From positions 1 to 47,170 of the forward strand of contig QYQB01000123.1 in assembly GCA_007280275.1 (NCBI GenBank): a DNA stretch of 47,170 nt, given 5' to 3'. Positions within the stretch are counted from its first letter, which is position 1; every line of letters starts with the position of its first letter. Position numbers and translations under genes: made by a program. This document shows positions 17,735 to 25,569 of this stretch, piece after piece. The notes beneath the pieces are model-generated. The model saw nothing but the letters and a program-made list of their open reading frames with translations. It was not told the origin of the DNA and made no database searches. The DNA comes from a bacterium (GTDB lineage Bacteria > Bacteroidota > Ignavibacteria > UBA10030).

Positions 17735-18562
17735 ATGTCCCGAGTCAGAAAACCTGCGGTTGCCGGATCGTTCTATGACGGGGACCCCGGACGTTTGAGC
17801 CACCAAGTTGACCTGCTCCTTACGCAGGCTGAGGACAAGGACTTAAAGGGGGCGATTCGCGCATTGGTTTCTCCGCATGCCGGATACATGTATTCGGGGC
17901 TAGCGGCGGCTGTCGGATACAAGGCGTTGCGGGGTTCCACCTATGACGCCGTATTGATGGTGGGACCCAGCCATCGGGAGTCTTTCGACGGTGTGTCGAT
18001 CTATCCTGGTGATGCTTATCGAACGCCTCTTGGAGATGTACCTATTCACAAGGAGATCCGTGCCGCCCTCGCGGCGCAGTCTCCGGTGTTTGTACTGTCT
18101 GATGTCGGGCATCGCAGCGAGCATTGCCTCGAAGTTCAGCTCCCGTTTCTTCAGAAAGTTCTGGGAGAATTCACTTTCGTGCCGATGATTGTCGGCAATC
18201 AAAGCAAAGAGATCTGCCTTTCGCTTGGGACCGCAATCGCCGAAGTGGCACGGGGGAAGAACATCCTTCTTGTGGCCAGCAGTGACTTGTCGCACTACCA
18301 TCCATACAACACCGCCGTGAGTCTTGATCGCCGCGTGATAGACCAGGTCGAATCCTTCGATGAACTCGCCCTGATGGAACAAATTGAAACCGAGCGTGTT
18401 GAGGCTTGTGGTGGAGGGCCTGTGGTGTCTGTAATGCACGCTGCAAAGCTCCTCGGTGCGAATCGATCGCAGGCTCTTTTCTACTGCAATTCCGGAGACA
18501 TAACCGGCGACAAAAGCGCCGTCGTCGGCTACCTTTCTGCTGCGTTTCTTCAGGTCCACTAA
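17735..18562 (+). CDS. amrB: MEMO-family protein (AmmeMemoRadiSam system protein B)
   Basis: A 275-residue MEMO homologue, structurally related to extradiol dioxygenases. It begins with the typical RKPAVAGSFYDGDPGRL and contains VSPHAGYMYSGL, VGPSHRESFDGV, EHCLEVQLPFLQ, ASSDLSHYHPY and the C-terminal SGDITGDKSAVVGYLSAAF. The His residues of SPHAGY and EHCLEVQ and the Cys of EACGGGPV correspond to the metal-site residues known from MEMO1. No transmembrane segment is seen. AAGAGGAG lies directly before the ATG, and the gene is 12 bases after the AMMECR1 gene, forming a two-gene operon. The function in bacteria is uncertain. Confidence 0.92.
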   Translation: MSRVRKPAVAGSFYDGDPGRLSHQVDLLLTQAEDKDLKGAIRALVSPHAGYMYSGLAAAVGYKALRGSTYDAVLMVGPSHRESFDGVSIYPGDAYRTPLGDVPIHKEIRAALAAQSPVFVLSDVGHRSEHCLEVQLPFLQKVLGEFTFVPMIVGNQSKEICLSLGTAIAEVARGKNILLVASSDLSHYHPYNTAVSLDRRVIDQVESFDELALMEQIETERVEACGGGPVVSVMHAAKLLGANRSQALFYCNSGDITGDKSAVVGYLSAAFLQVH

Positions 18563-18872
18563 GGCGTGAGCCGCCGCATCCTGACTGACGCGGGTGCGCG
18601 TGGCTTGCCGTGAGGAATTGCTTCTCCTGCTCACAATCTCGTCTCGGATCGGCAAACAATTCATTTCCAGGTCCGATCGGTCCAGACGTTCTCCCTCAGG
18701 CCTGAACTCGCCGTGTACGCCCAGAGCTTTGAATCAATCCCAGAGCGAACGATGAGCCGCGAGAATCTTCTCAGTTCCATAAGAGGAGAAAATTTCGTAT
18801 TATTTTCTTCAGCACAAATGCTCGACCTGCACGACGGGCAAGCCCATTGATGAGGATTCTGACGAAAACTGA
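18563..18872 (+). other. 310-base intergenic region, nothing recognised
   Basis: I see no coding frame with a recognisable product on either strand, no clear terminator after the MEMO gene, and only an A/T-rich stretch near 18785-18815 that could include the promoter of the PHP phosphatase. No repeat stands out. Confidence 0.3.
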
Positions 18873-19697
18873 ATGATAGTAGATTATCATACGCACAACA
18901 GGCTCTGCAGACACGCACAAGGAGATCTCGAAGAGTATGTACAGGCAGCAATTCGGCTCGGGTTGGATGAAATCGGGTGCTCGGATCACGGCCCGCTTCC
19001 AGGTAACTATGATGCCCGCCATCGGATGACGGTGGAGGAGTTCTATGCTGACTACGGCCCGGCGGTCTCGGAAATGACTGAGAAGTACGCCAGGAAGATT
19101 CGAATCAGGCGTGCAATCGAAATCGACCATCTCGTTTGGGCCACCGATTGGAATCAGAAGTTCATCACCGAAAACGATTTTGATTTCGTGCTAGGATCGG
19201 TTCACTTTGTCGGACCATTAGGCCAAGAAAAACCTCTTTTCGGTCCCGAGTATGGGCAGCATGAACTCGAGTCGCTCTACGAAGGCTACTATCTGGCGAT
19301 TGCCGATTCGGCAAAGTCGGGAATGTTCGATATCATATCTCACTGTGATATCGTCAAGAAATTTGGGCCATGCACCAGCAAACGCGTTGACGAGTTGACC
19401 AGAGAGGCAATGACCCAGATCAAGAAGGCTGGCATTTGCATTGAGATCAACACGTCAGGGCTGCGGAAACCTGAAAAAGAGACTTATCCAGGCGAGGGTA
19501 TTCTGTCGATCGTCCGGGAATTGCACATTCCCCTCACTATCGGCTCCGATGCGCATACGCCGGAGGATGTCGGCCGGGATTTCGACGCCATTGTCGATCT
19601 CATGGAGGCCTATGGCAGAGGCAAGATTTCAGTTTTCGACAAACGACAGCGGACCGAAGTGAAGATCTCCAGACTGAGCCAGAACGGCACCAGGTAG
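18873..19697 (+). CDS. PHP-domain phosphatase, histidinol-phosphatase-like (HisJ/HisK type)
   Basis: A 274-residue PHP-domain metallophosphatase. Metal ligands are visible as MIVDYHTHNRLCRHA (H6, H8, H14), CSDHGP, AIEIDHL, GSVHFVG, SHCDIVKKFGP and, near the C-terminus, GSDAHTPEDVG, the arrangement of the HisJ/HisK family. The most likely activity is L-histidinol phosphate dephosphorylation in histidine synthesis, but no other his gene is near and the PHP family includes other phosphoesterases, so I leave the symbol empty. ATG at 18873 gives the standard N-terminus; no strong ribosome-binding site precedes it. It is 26 bases upstream of the enoyl-CoA hydratase gene. Confidence 0.85.
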   Translation: MIVDYHTHNRLCRHAQGDLEEYVQAAIRLGLDEIGCSDHGPLPGNYDARHRMTVEEFYADYGPAVSEMTEKYARKIRIRRAIEIDHLVWATDWNQKFITENDFDFVLGSVHFVGPLGQEKPLFGPEYGQHELESLYEGYYLAIADSAKSGMFDIISHCDIVKKFGPCTSKRVDELTREAMTQIKKAGICIEINTSGLRKPEKETYPGEGILSIVRELHIPLTIGSDAHTPEDVGRDFDAIVDLMEAYGRGKISVFDKRQRTEVKISRLSQNGTR

Positions 19698-19723
19698 TCA
19701 CAACACGATTGCGAGGCAATGCG

Positions 19724-20506
19724 ATGGGGTACCAGACATTGTTGGTAGAGAAGCGAAACCGGATCGCGTTCGTTACAATCAATCGGCCGGACAAACTTAA
19801 CGCCCTCAACGCACAAGCCAAAACGGAATTGAAGGCGGCGTTTGAGGGAATCAGGGATGACTCGGAAGTCGATGCGGTTGTTCTCACCGGGGCTGGTGAA
19901 AAGGGCTTTGTAGCAGGAACGGACATCAAGGAGCTGACACAGCTCGATGAGCAGTCAGGGAAGTCCTTCTCAGAAGGGGGACAAGCTGTTTTCAACCTAA
20001 TCGAGAATCTTGGAAAGCCTGTCATTGCCGCAGTAAACGGCTATGCACTCGGTGGTGGGACTGAGCTTGCCCTCGCTTGTCATATCCGCATAGCTTCTGA
20101 GAATGCAAAATTTGGCCAGCCAGAGGTCAATCTTGGGATAATCCCGGGTTATGGGGGAACCCAGCGCCTTGCCCGTCTCGTTGGAAAAGGAAGAGCTCTC
20201 GAGATGATCCTCAGCGGAGATCAGATCGACGCTCAGGAGGCTCTTCGTATCGGACTCGTCAACAAAGTCGTCCCTTTGCCGGACCTCTTGAAGACTGCTG
20301 AGGCTTTGGCGGCAAAGATTATCAGCAAAGGACAGATGGCAGTAAAGCTCGCTCTCCAGTCAGTGAATGCGACGCACGGACTTTCATTAGCGGCTGGTCA
20401 ATCGCTGGAAGCCGAGCTGTTCGGTCGCTGCTGCAAATCGGAAGATTTCAAAGAGGGCATCACCGCGTTCCTGGAGAAAAGGAAACCGGTCTTCAAGAAC
20501 AAGTAG
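19724..20506 (+). CDS. Enoyl-CoA hydratase/isomerase (crotonase family)
   Basis: A 260-residue crotonase-fold enzyme that hydrates trans-2-enoyl-CoA to 3-hydroxyacyl-CoA, most simply in beta-oxidation or a butyrate-type pathway. Both catalytic glutamates are present, Glu114 in ALGGGTELAL and Glu134 in FGQPEVNLGIIPGYGGTQR, and the oxyanion-hole segments AGTDIKEL and GGG are intact. The ATG at 19724 has GAGG seven bases upstream; an in-frame TTG at 19709 is weaker. The protein ends KPVFKNK, typical for the family. Retention of both glutamates favours a true hydratase over an isomerase or dehydratase relative. No other fatty-acid oxidation gene adjoins it. Confidence 0.93.
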   Translation: MGYQTLLVEKRNRIAFVTINRPDKLNALNAQAKTELKAAFEGIRDDSEVDAVVLTGAGEKGFVAGTDIKELTQLDEQSGKSFSEGGQAVFNLIENLGKPVIAAVNGYALGGGTELALACHIRIASENAKFGQPEVNLGIIPGYGGTQRLARLVGKGRALEMILSGDQIDAQEALRIGLVNKVVPLPDLLKTAEALAAKIISKGQMAVKLALQSVNATHGLSLAAGQSLEAELFGRCCKSEDFKEGITAFLEKRKPVFKNK

Positions 20507-20547
20507 TGGAGTGGAGGGTGTGACGAAAGACGTGAGACATAGGTTGT

Positions 20548-20570
20548 AGCCCGAAATTCATTTCGGGGCT
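20548..20570. repeat. REP-like hairpin between the hydratase and glyS
   Basis: AGCCCGAAA (20548-20556) pairs with TTTCGGGGCT (20561-20570) across a TTCA loop with one bulged G. It resembles short palindromes of the form AGCCC(C)GAAA...TTTCGGGGCT that recur between genes in many bacteria; recurrence here cannot be seen from one copy. It lacks a T-tract. Confidence 0.6.
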
Positions 20571-20587
20571 GGTGTCAACTACATCTG

Positions 20588-20629
20588 AACTTGAAACTTT
20601 CAACTCAAAACTTGAAACTCTAAACTCAC
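20588..20629 (+). repeat. Two tandem 21-bp repeats in the glyS leader
   Basis: Unit one (20588-20608) and unit two (20609-20629) both start AACTTGAAACT and agree at 18 of 21 positions; a partial third copy (AACTCAGAACC) follows. The block is strongly biased to A, C and T on this strand and ends about 20 bases before the glyS start. Confidence 0.75.
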
Positions 20630-20648
20630 AACTCAGAACCGAACTATC

Positions 20649-22136
20649 ATGAGTCAACCGAAAAACACGGCAACCGACCAATCGAAAATAATGGAGAAGA
20701 TTGTCTCCCTGGCCAAACGGAAGGGTTTCGTCTATCAGTCGAGCGAAATATATGGCGGCCTGAATGGATGCTGGGACTACGGACCGCTCGGGGTGGAGAT
20801 GCTCAACAATCTCAAGCGACAATGGTGGAAGAGCATGACGTATCGCGAGAACATCGAGGGCATCGACGCGAGCATCCTGATGCACCCGCGGGTATGGGAG
20901 GCGTCCGGCCACGTGGAGAACTTCACAGACCCGATGGTCGATTGCAAGGGCTGCAAATCCAGGTATCGCCTCGATGTCCTCTTCGAGGATATGTCGGTGA
21001 AGCGAAAGAAAGAGGCCTTGCGGGAGATCGAGCCGGGGAAATTTGAAGGGCAGATCAAAGATGAGTTGGTCATCGAGGAATTCGCGAAGCGTGTCGCGAC
21101 AGACGCAGATGCTGCGAAGATGGTGGCGGTTCTCTCCTGTCCTAATTGCGGCAACAAGGGTACATTTACGGAGGCCCGCAAGTTCAATTTGATGTTCAAG
21201 ACATTCGTCGGACCTGTCGAGGATTCTTCCGCGGTCGTGTTTCTTCGCCCTGAGACAGCTCAGGGGATTTTTGTGAACTTCCTGAATGTCCAGTCAGCAG
21301 GAAGATTGAAGATCCCGTTTGGCATTGCTCAGATCGGCAAGGCGTTTCGAAACGAAATCAACACGAAAAACTTCCTTTTCCGGACCCGTGAATTCGAACA
21401 GATGGAGATGCAGTTCTTTGTGAAGCCGGGGACAGATGATGAGCAGTTCGAGTACTGGCGTTCCGAAAGGATGAAATGGTTTGTCGGGCTGGGCATGAAG
21501 GCGGAAAAACTCCAATGGCATCAGCACCCGAAGGACAAACTGGCCCATTATGCCAAGGACGCATACGACATCGAATACCAATTCCCGTTTGGGTGGGGCG
21601 AGATCGAGGGAGTCCACAACCGTACAGATTTTGACCTCTCCAGGCACGAGCAATACTCGGGCAAGAGTCTCAAGTACTTCGATGAGGTGACAAAAGAAAA
21701 GTTCACTCCCTTTGTCATTGAGACCTCGGCGGGAGCCAGCCGTTCATTTATGGCGTTCCTGGTCGATGCGTACAGTGAAGAAGAAGCTCCGTCGGCAGAA
21801 GGAGTGATGGAGACCCGCGTCGTTTTGAAACTCCATCCGAAACTGGCGCCGACGAAGGTTGCCATCTTCCCCCTGGTGAACCGCGACGGCATGCCGGAGA
21901 TGGCGACGAAGATCGAGGCCGACCTGCGACAACATTTCCGTGTGTTCTATGACGACAGCGGAGCCGTTGGCCGACGGTATCGGAGACAGGACGAAGCCGG
22001 AACGCCGTTCTGCGTGACGGTCGACTCGCAAAGCCTCCAGGATCAAACTGTCACGGTTCGTGAGCGGGATTCGATGAAGCAGGACCGAATTGCCGCTGCT
22101 GCCTTGCGCTCATATATCGCTGAGAGGTTGATGTAA
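20649..22136 (+). CDS. glyS: Glycyl-tRNA synthetase, single-chain eukaryote-like type
   Basis: A 495-residue class II glycyl-tRNA synthetase of the alpha2 type, which attaches glycine to tRNA-Gly. Visible features are KRKGFVYQSSEIYGGLNGCWDYGPLG near the N-terminus, cysteine pairs CKGCKSRYR and CPNCGNKG in the insertion, VVFLRPETAQGIFVNF, motif 2 (FGIAQIGKAFRNEI with FLFRTREFEQMEMQFFV), motif 3 around IETSAGASRSFMAFL, and the C-terminal anticodon-binding domain (PTKVAIFPLVNRDG). The ATG at 20649 follows the 21-bp repeat block directly and has no clear ribosome-binding site. It is followed after one base by the TPR gene at 22138, suggesting an operon with the ZIP transporter. Confidence 0.96.
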   Translation: MSQPKNTATDQSKIMEKIVSLAKRKGFVYQSSEIYGGLNGCWDYGPLGVEMLNNLKRQWWKSMTYRENIEGIDASILMHPRVWEASGHVENFTDPMVDCKGCKSRYRLDVLFEDMSVKRKKEALREIEPGKFEGQIKDELVIEEFAKRVATDADAAKMVAVLSCPNCGNKGTFTEARKFNLMFKTFVGPVEDSSAVVFLRPETAQGIFVNFLNVQSAGRLKIPFGIAQIGKAFRNEINTKNFLFRTREFEQMEMQFFVKPGTDDEQFEYWRSERMKWFVGLGMKAEKLQWHQHPKDKLAHYAKDAYDIEYQFPFGWGEIEGVHNRTDFDLSRHEQYSGKSLKYFDEVTKEKFTPFVIETSAGASRSFMAFLVDAYSEEEAPSAEGVMETRVVLKLHPKLAPTKVAIFPLVNRDGMPEMATKIEADLRQHFRVFYDDSGAVGRRYRRQDEAGTPFCVTVDSQSLQDQTVTVRERDSMKQDRIAAAALRSYIAERLM

Positions 22137-22137
22137 C

Positions 22138-23340
22138 TTGCCTCCCGAAGGGTACCCCAGCCGACATACTGCGTACTCACTGCGATTGCAGCAGTACTGT
22201 GCATTTCTCCTGTTGTTCCTCATCTCATCGCCGGCGAAAGGTCAATGGATTGAAGATCCGGCGGTCGATGCCCGGGTTCAGCGAGGCATTGACTGCATCT
22301 ACAACATCGAATTCGAGAAGGCGGACAAAGAATTTGAGGAGGTCGTGCGCCTGGCGCCGGATCATCCCGCGGGGCATTTCTTCCAGGCAATGACAGAATG
22401 GTGGAGGATCCTGAGCAATTTCGATGATGAGTCCCGCGACAAAGGGTTCTACGCTATGCTTGACAAAGTCATCGATATGTGCGAGAAGCGACTCGACGAG
22501 AATGAGAATGATGTCACCGCGCTCTTTTTCAAAGGCGGTGCCGTCGGTTTCAGGGGAAGACTAAGGGCAAACAGGGGAGCGTGGCTGCTGGCTGCGAACG
22601 ATGGTCTGGTGGCCCTGCCGGCTGTGAGGAAGGCCAACAAGCTCGAGCCGGCGAACTATGATGTTCTTCTCGGGATGGGCATCTACAACTACTACGCTGA
22701 TGTCGTGCCGAGCCAGTACCCTGTGGTCAAGCCATTAATGATTTTCCTGCCGAGCGGGGAGAAGAAGAAGGGATTGGAGCAGCTTGAACTCGCTGCCCGG
22801 AAGGCCCGGTATGCGAAGGTGGAGGCGACGTACTTCCTGTTGCAGACCTACTTCTCCTACGAAAAGCAATACGTGCGGGCACTCGAGCTCGCCCGTGAGC
22901 TTCACAGCAAGTATCCGAAGAATCCGCTTTTCCATAGAATGTATGGACGGTGTTACGTGAGCCTCGGGTATTGGGCGGAGGCGTTCGAAATTTTCAACGA
23001 AGTCGAGGGACGGTTCCGGAATCACCAGGCCGGGTACGATGACTACGACGCGAGGGAAGCTTATTATTACATCGGTCGCCACTATTTTCTAGCCAGTCGA
23101 TTTGAAGAATCGCTGAAGAACCTCTATCGGTGTGACGAGATCTCGAGGAAGACAGACAAGAACGGGTCCTCCGGCTTTATGTCGATGGCGAATCTCACGA
23201 TTGGAATGATCTACGATCTTCAGAAAAAGCGCGGTTCAGCGCTCGCACAGTATCAGAAAGTGCTGAACATGAAAGAGTACGAAAACACGTACAGAGAAGC
23301 TCGCCGTTTCATGGAAAAGCCATACTCGAGGGCTCAATGA
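22138..23340 (+). CDS. TPR-containing probable exported protein
   Basis: A protein of up to 400 residues. Reading from TTG at 22138 (one base after the glyS stop) gives a short polar N-terminus followed by the hydrophobic YCAFLLLFLISSPAKGQW, which looks like a signal peptide; an in-frame TTG at 22186 would start almost at this segment, so the start is uncertain. The rest is helical with tetratricopeptide character: FEKADKEFEEVVRLAPDHPA near the N-terminus, ALELARELHSKYPKNPLFH, then GYWAEAFEIFNEVE and a last repeat near SALAQYQKVLNMKEYENTY. No catalytic motif is recognised. Its stop overlaps the ZIP transporter start (ATGA), so the two are coupled; a functional link to metal transport is possible but speculative. 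Confidence 0.78.
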   Translation: MPPEGYPSRHTAYSLRLQQYCAFLLLFLISSPAKGQWIEDPAVDARVQRGIDCIYNIEFEKADKEFEEVVRLAPDHPAGHFFQAMTEWWRILSNFDDESRDKGFYAMLDKVIDMCEKRLDENENDVTALFFKGGAVGFRGRLRANRGAWLLAANDGLVALPAVRKANKLEPANYDVLLGMGIYNYYADVVPSQYPVVKPLMIFLPSGEKKKGLEQLELAARKARYAKVEATYFLLQTYFSYEKQYVRALELARELHSKYPKNPLFHRMYGRCYVSLGYWAEAFEIFNEVEGRFRNHQAGYDDYDAREAYYYIGRHYFLASRFEESLKNLYRCDEISRKTDKNGSSGFMSMANLTIGMIYDLQKKRGSALAQYQKVLNMKEYENTYREARRFMEKPYSRAQ

Positions 23341-24083
23341 TCGTCCAAACGTTTCTCTTCGGACTTGCAGCAGCATTTGCCGAGATTCTTGGCGGCAGTC
23401 TTATCTATTTCGGGAAATCGTGGCCGAGGCGGGTGCAGGAAACATTGCTGGCGTTGGGGGCCGGATTCATACTCGCTCTGGTGTTCCTGAAACTCGTGCC
23501 GGAGAGCATTCGGGCAATTGGTGACACCGCGATGCTGTACTGTGTCCTGGGGTTTGCCACGATCCATTTCTTCGAACACACCATCGTCGGCCATTTCCAC
23601 TTCGGTGAAGAGACGCACAGCGATGTGATGGTGTCGAAGGTGGCCAGCCTGTCCGCTTTCTCAGGGCTGTTTGTACACGCTTTCTTTGATGGTTTTACCA
23701 TTTCCATTGGAATGCAGTTCGACTTCGGGATCGGGGTTCTCATCTTTCTCGCTGTGCTCTTGCACAAGTTCCCTGAGGGGCTCACCATCGGATCAATTGT
23801 TATTGCTGCGGGTTATTCTCGGAAAGCGGTGATGTTGTCAACTGTAGGATTGGCTGCGGCGACAATGCTCGGTGTCTGCACGCTCTTCATATTTCAGGGG
23901 ATAGGTGTTGAAGCGATCGGAGCCGGATTCGCTTTCTCGGCCGGCGTTGCTGTGTACGTGGGCGCGAGTGATCTCATCCCGGAGATCAACAAATCGAAAG
24001 ACCGGATTCCTCCGCTGGTGGTGTTCGCGGGTATGATTCTTTTCTACCTGAGCGACAGGATTCTGGAAAGCTTGGTTCGGTGA
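23337..24083 (+). CDS. ZIP-family divalent metal transporter
   Basis: A 248-residue membrane protein with about seven to eight hydrophobic helices. The ZIP signature histidines lie in membrane helices as HAFFDG (about 121-126) and HKFPEG (about 149-154), the binuclear metal site of ZIP importers. A His-rich loop HFFEHTIVGHFHFGEETH is also present, as is usual in this family. It probably imports Zn2+, with Fe2+ or Mn2+ as alternatives. The ATG overlaps the TGA of the preceding TPR gene. It is convergent with the PorQ-like gene. Confidence 0.92.
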   Translation: MIVQTFLFGLAAAFAEILGGSLIYFGKSWPRRVQETLLALGAGFILALVFLKLVPESIRAIGDTAMLYCVLGFATIHFFEHTIVGHFHFGEETHSDVMVSKVASLSAFSGLFVHAFFDGFTISIGMQFDFGIGVLIFLAVLLHKFPEGLTIGSIVIAAGYSRKAVMLSTVGLAAATMLGVCTLFIFQGIGVEAIGAGFAFSAGVAVYVGASDLIPEINKSKDRIPPLVVFAGMILFYLSDRILESLVR

Positions 24084-24111
24084 CGGTTTGCGTGTGCGTT
24101 AAAGGGCAGGT

Positions 24112-25056
24112 CTAGAGGCTCATACCGACGGAAATCCTGTGCAGACTCCCGATCTTGCCGTAGGAGTTGAACGCATAGTCGAATACATATTCACCAAGAA
24201 GTATCCCCCCTCCCAGCGATATCCCCGCAAGTCCAGCACTCGTCCCAAGCTTCAGTTCCTTCCGTTGGTGGTTGTTGTATCCCACCCGCAGCCGGACTGA
24301 TTCGCTCATCAGGAACTCGGCTCCGAAAGAGAAGGCGCTGAAATGATCCAGGACCTTGTCCTGTTTGTCAGTTAGCCGGTGGAAGTTGAAATTCAGGAGA
24401 ACAGGGAGGTGTTCGGGGCGCTTGGTGATGCCGATGTTCACATCCAAGGGCAGCGATTCCTTGATCCCGGAATAGGATTTCAATTGCGTGCCAAGGGTCA
24501 GGACGCTTGCTCCGATGGTAATGTTCTGTGACGGGATCTGGTAGAGGATCCCTGCATCGATTGCAAGACCGGATGATTTGAACTCAGCGATGGACGAGTA
24601 AATCAGTTTCACGTTGAGGCCGACGCTGGTCACGTCGTCGATGGAACGGCCGACCCCTACCACGACGGCGAGGTCACGGGCACCGAATGTTCCGAGTGTG
24701 TTCATCGACTCGTCGGTCTCATTGAAGGACCCATAATCAACATAGATGATTCCGCCGGCCACGGTTCCGATCCCCTCGAAGTCGCGGGTGTACGAGAGAT
24801 ATCCCCCGTTCACGTCCATCAAATGTTTGAGGAAACCGGCAGAGCCTTTGGATTGGGTGAGAGTCGTCAGAGCGCCCGGGTTGTAGAAAAGCAGGTTCGG
24901 GTCGTTGGTCATCGAGACAAAGCTTCCGTTGAGTCCGGCGGCCCGCGCCCCAACATCGTTGCGGAGGAAACTGTATGTCCCTTTTTCCTGCGCGAAAGTC
25001 GCGGCAGCGAAGAAGCAGAGAACAAGAAAGGAAGCCCGGAGGTGTTTCATCATCAT
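24112..25056 (-). CDS. PorQ/PorV-like outer-membrane beta-barrel protein
   Basis: About 314 residues. A signal peptide ([20 protein letters not shown]) is followed by [19 protein letters not shown], the start typical of PorQ and related FadL-like barrels. Next come [13 protein letters not shown], many alternating beta strands and a terminal strand ending HRISVGMSL. PorQ is linked to type IX secretion in Porphyromonas, but similar proteins occur widely in this superphylum without a proven T9SS role. The first of three consecutive ATGs at 25056 is used; an upstream TTG at 25086 would add a poor leader. No other por gene is in the window. It diverges from rpmE. Confidence 0.85.
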   Translation of the reverse strand: MMMKHLRASFLVLCFFAAATFAQEKGTYSFLRNDVGARAAGLNGSFVSMTNDPNLLFYNPGALTTLTQSKGSAGFLKHLMDVNGGYLSYTRDFEGIGTVAGGIIYVDYGSFNETDESMNTLGTFGARDLAVVVGVGRSIDDVTSVGLNVKLIYSSIAEFKSSGLAIDAGILYQIPSQNITIGASVLTLGTQLKSYSGIKESLPLDVNIGITKRPEHLPVLLNFNFHRLTDKQDKVLDHFSAFSFGAEFLMSESVRLRVGYNNHQRKELKLGTSAGLAGISLGGGILLGEYVFDYAFNSYGKIGSLHRISVGMSL

Positions 25057-25140
25057 CAATCTACCCAAATCGCTGCAGAATTTCAAGGATTCTGCAGGAG
25101 AGTTTCCCTTCGGTCCCGTAGCGGATGCGGAAAATTGCCG

Positions 25141-25169
25141 TTGCAGTTTTGAACAAATACTGCTACATT
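25141..25169 (+). promoter_or_regulatory. Possible promoter of rpmE
   Basis: TTGCAG (25141-25146) and TACATT (25164-25169) are separated by 17 bases, resembling a -35/-10 pair upstream of rpmE. A second candidate, TATAGA at 25169-25174, overlaps it. It lies between the divergent PorQ-like and rpmE genes. This is pattern matching only. Confidence 0.3.
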
Positions 25170-25204
25170 ATAGAACAATTGAGAATGTAAAACTGGAGAG
25201 TTCG

Positions 25205-25462
25205 ATGAAGCCTGGAATACACCCTGACTATAAAAAAACGCTCGTTACCTGTGTCTGCGGCAACACATTCGAGACGCGCTCAACGACTGGAAATCAGCAC
25301 ATAGAAATCTGTTCGAATTGCCACCCCTTCTATACCGGGAAACAGAAACTCGTTGACTCCGCTGGCCGGATCGAGAGGTTCAACCGGAAATACGGAAAGA
25401 AAGCTGTGGCCGATGCGCCGGCGGAAGCCGCACCCGCGGCAGAAGCAGCTCCCACGGCATAG
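25205..25462 (+). CDS. rpmE: 50S ribosomal protein L31 (zinc-binding type) with Ala/Pro tail
   Basis: An 85-residue protein starting [20 protein letters not shown]. The four zinc-ligand cysteines of C+ L31 are present as CVC and CSNC, followed by the family block [20 protein letters not shown]. The last 17 or so residues are an Ala/Glu/Pro tail ([17 protein letters not shown]) not found in the compact E. coli protein. GGAGAG lies four bases before the ATG at 25205; upstream in-frame starts are ignored because they precede the conserved N-terminus by about 100 residues of noncoding character. A terminator follows, so rpmE is probably monocistronic. Confidence 0.96.
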   Translation: MKPGIHPDYKKTLVTCVCGNTFETRSTTGNQHIEICSNCHPFYTGKQKLVDSAGRIERFNRKYGKKAVADAPAEAAPAAEAAPTA

Positions 25463-25490
25463 GTCAACATTGAGGTTTTACGCATGAGTG

Positions 25491-25530
25491 TGCGGAATGT
25501 AATCGACAGATGCATTCCGCATTTTCTTTT
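25491..25530 (+). terminator. Rho-independent terminator after rpmE
   Basis: A perfect 9-bp stem (TGCGGAATG at 25491-25499 with CATTCCGCA at 25513-25521) encloses a 13-base loop and is followed by TTTTCTTTT. An ATG in the loop (25510) is in frame with rsmB but is unlikely to be its start for this reason. Confidence 0.85.
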
Positions 25531-25569
25531 CTTGCCGAACGCAAGAATCCATCAAATAATCAACAGACG

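Noticed and set aside
24112-25056. A type IX secretion locus
   Set aside because: Only one PorQ-like protein is present; no other por or gld gene lies in the window, and no T9SS C-terminal domain was evident on the secreted proteins.
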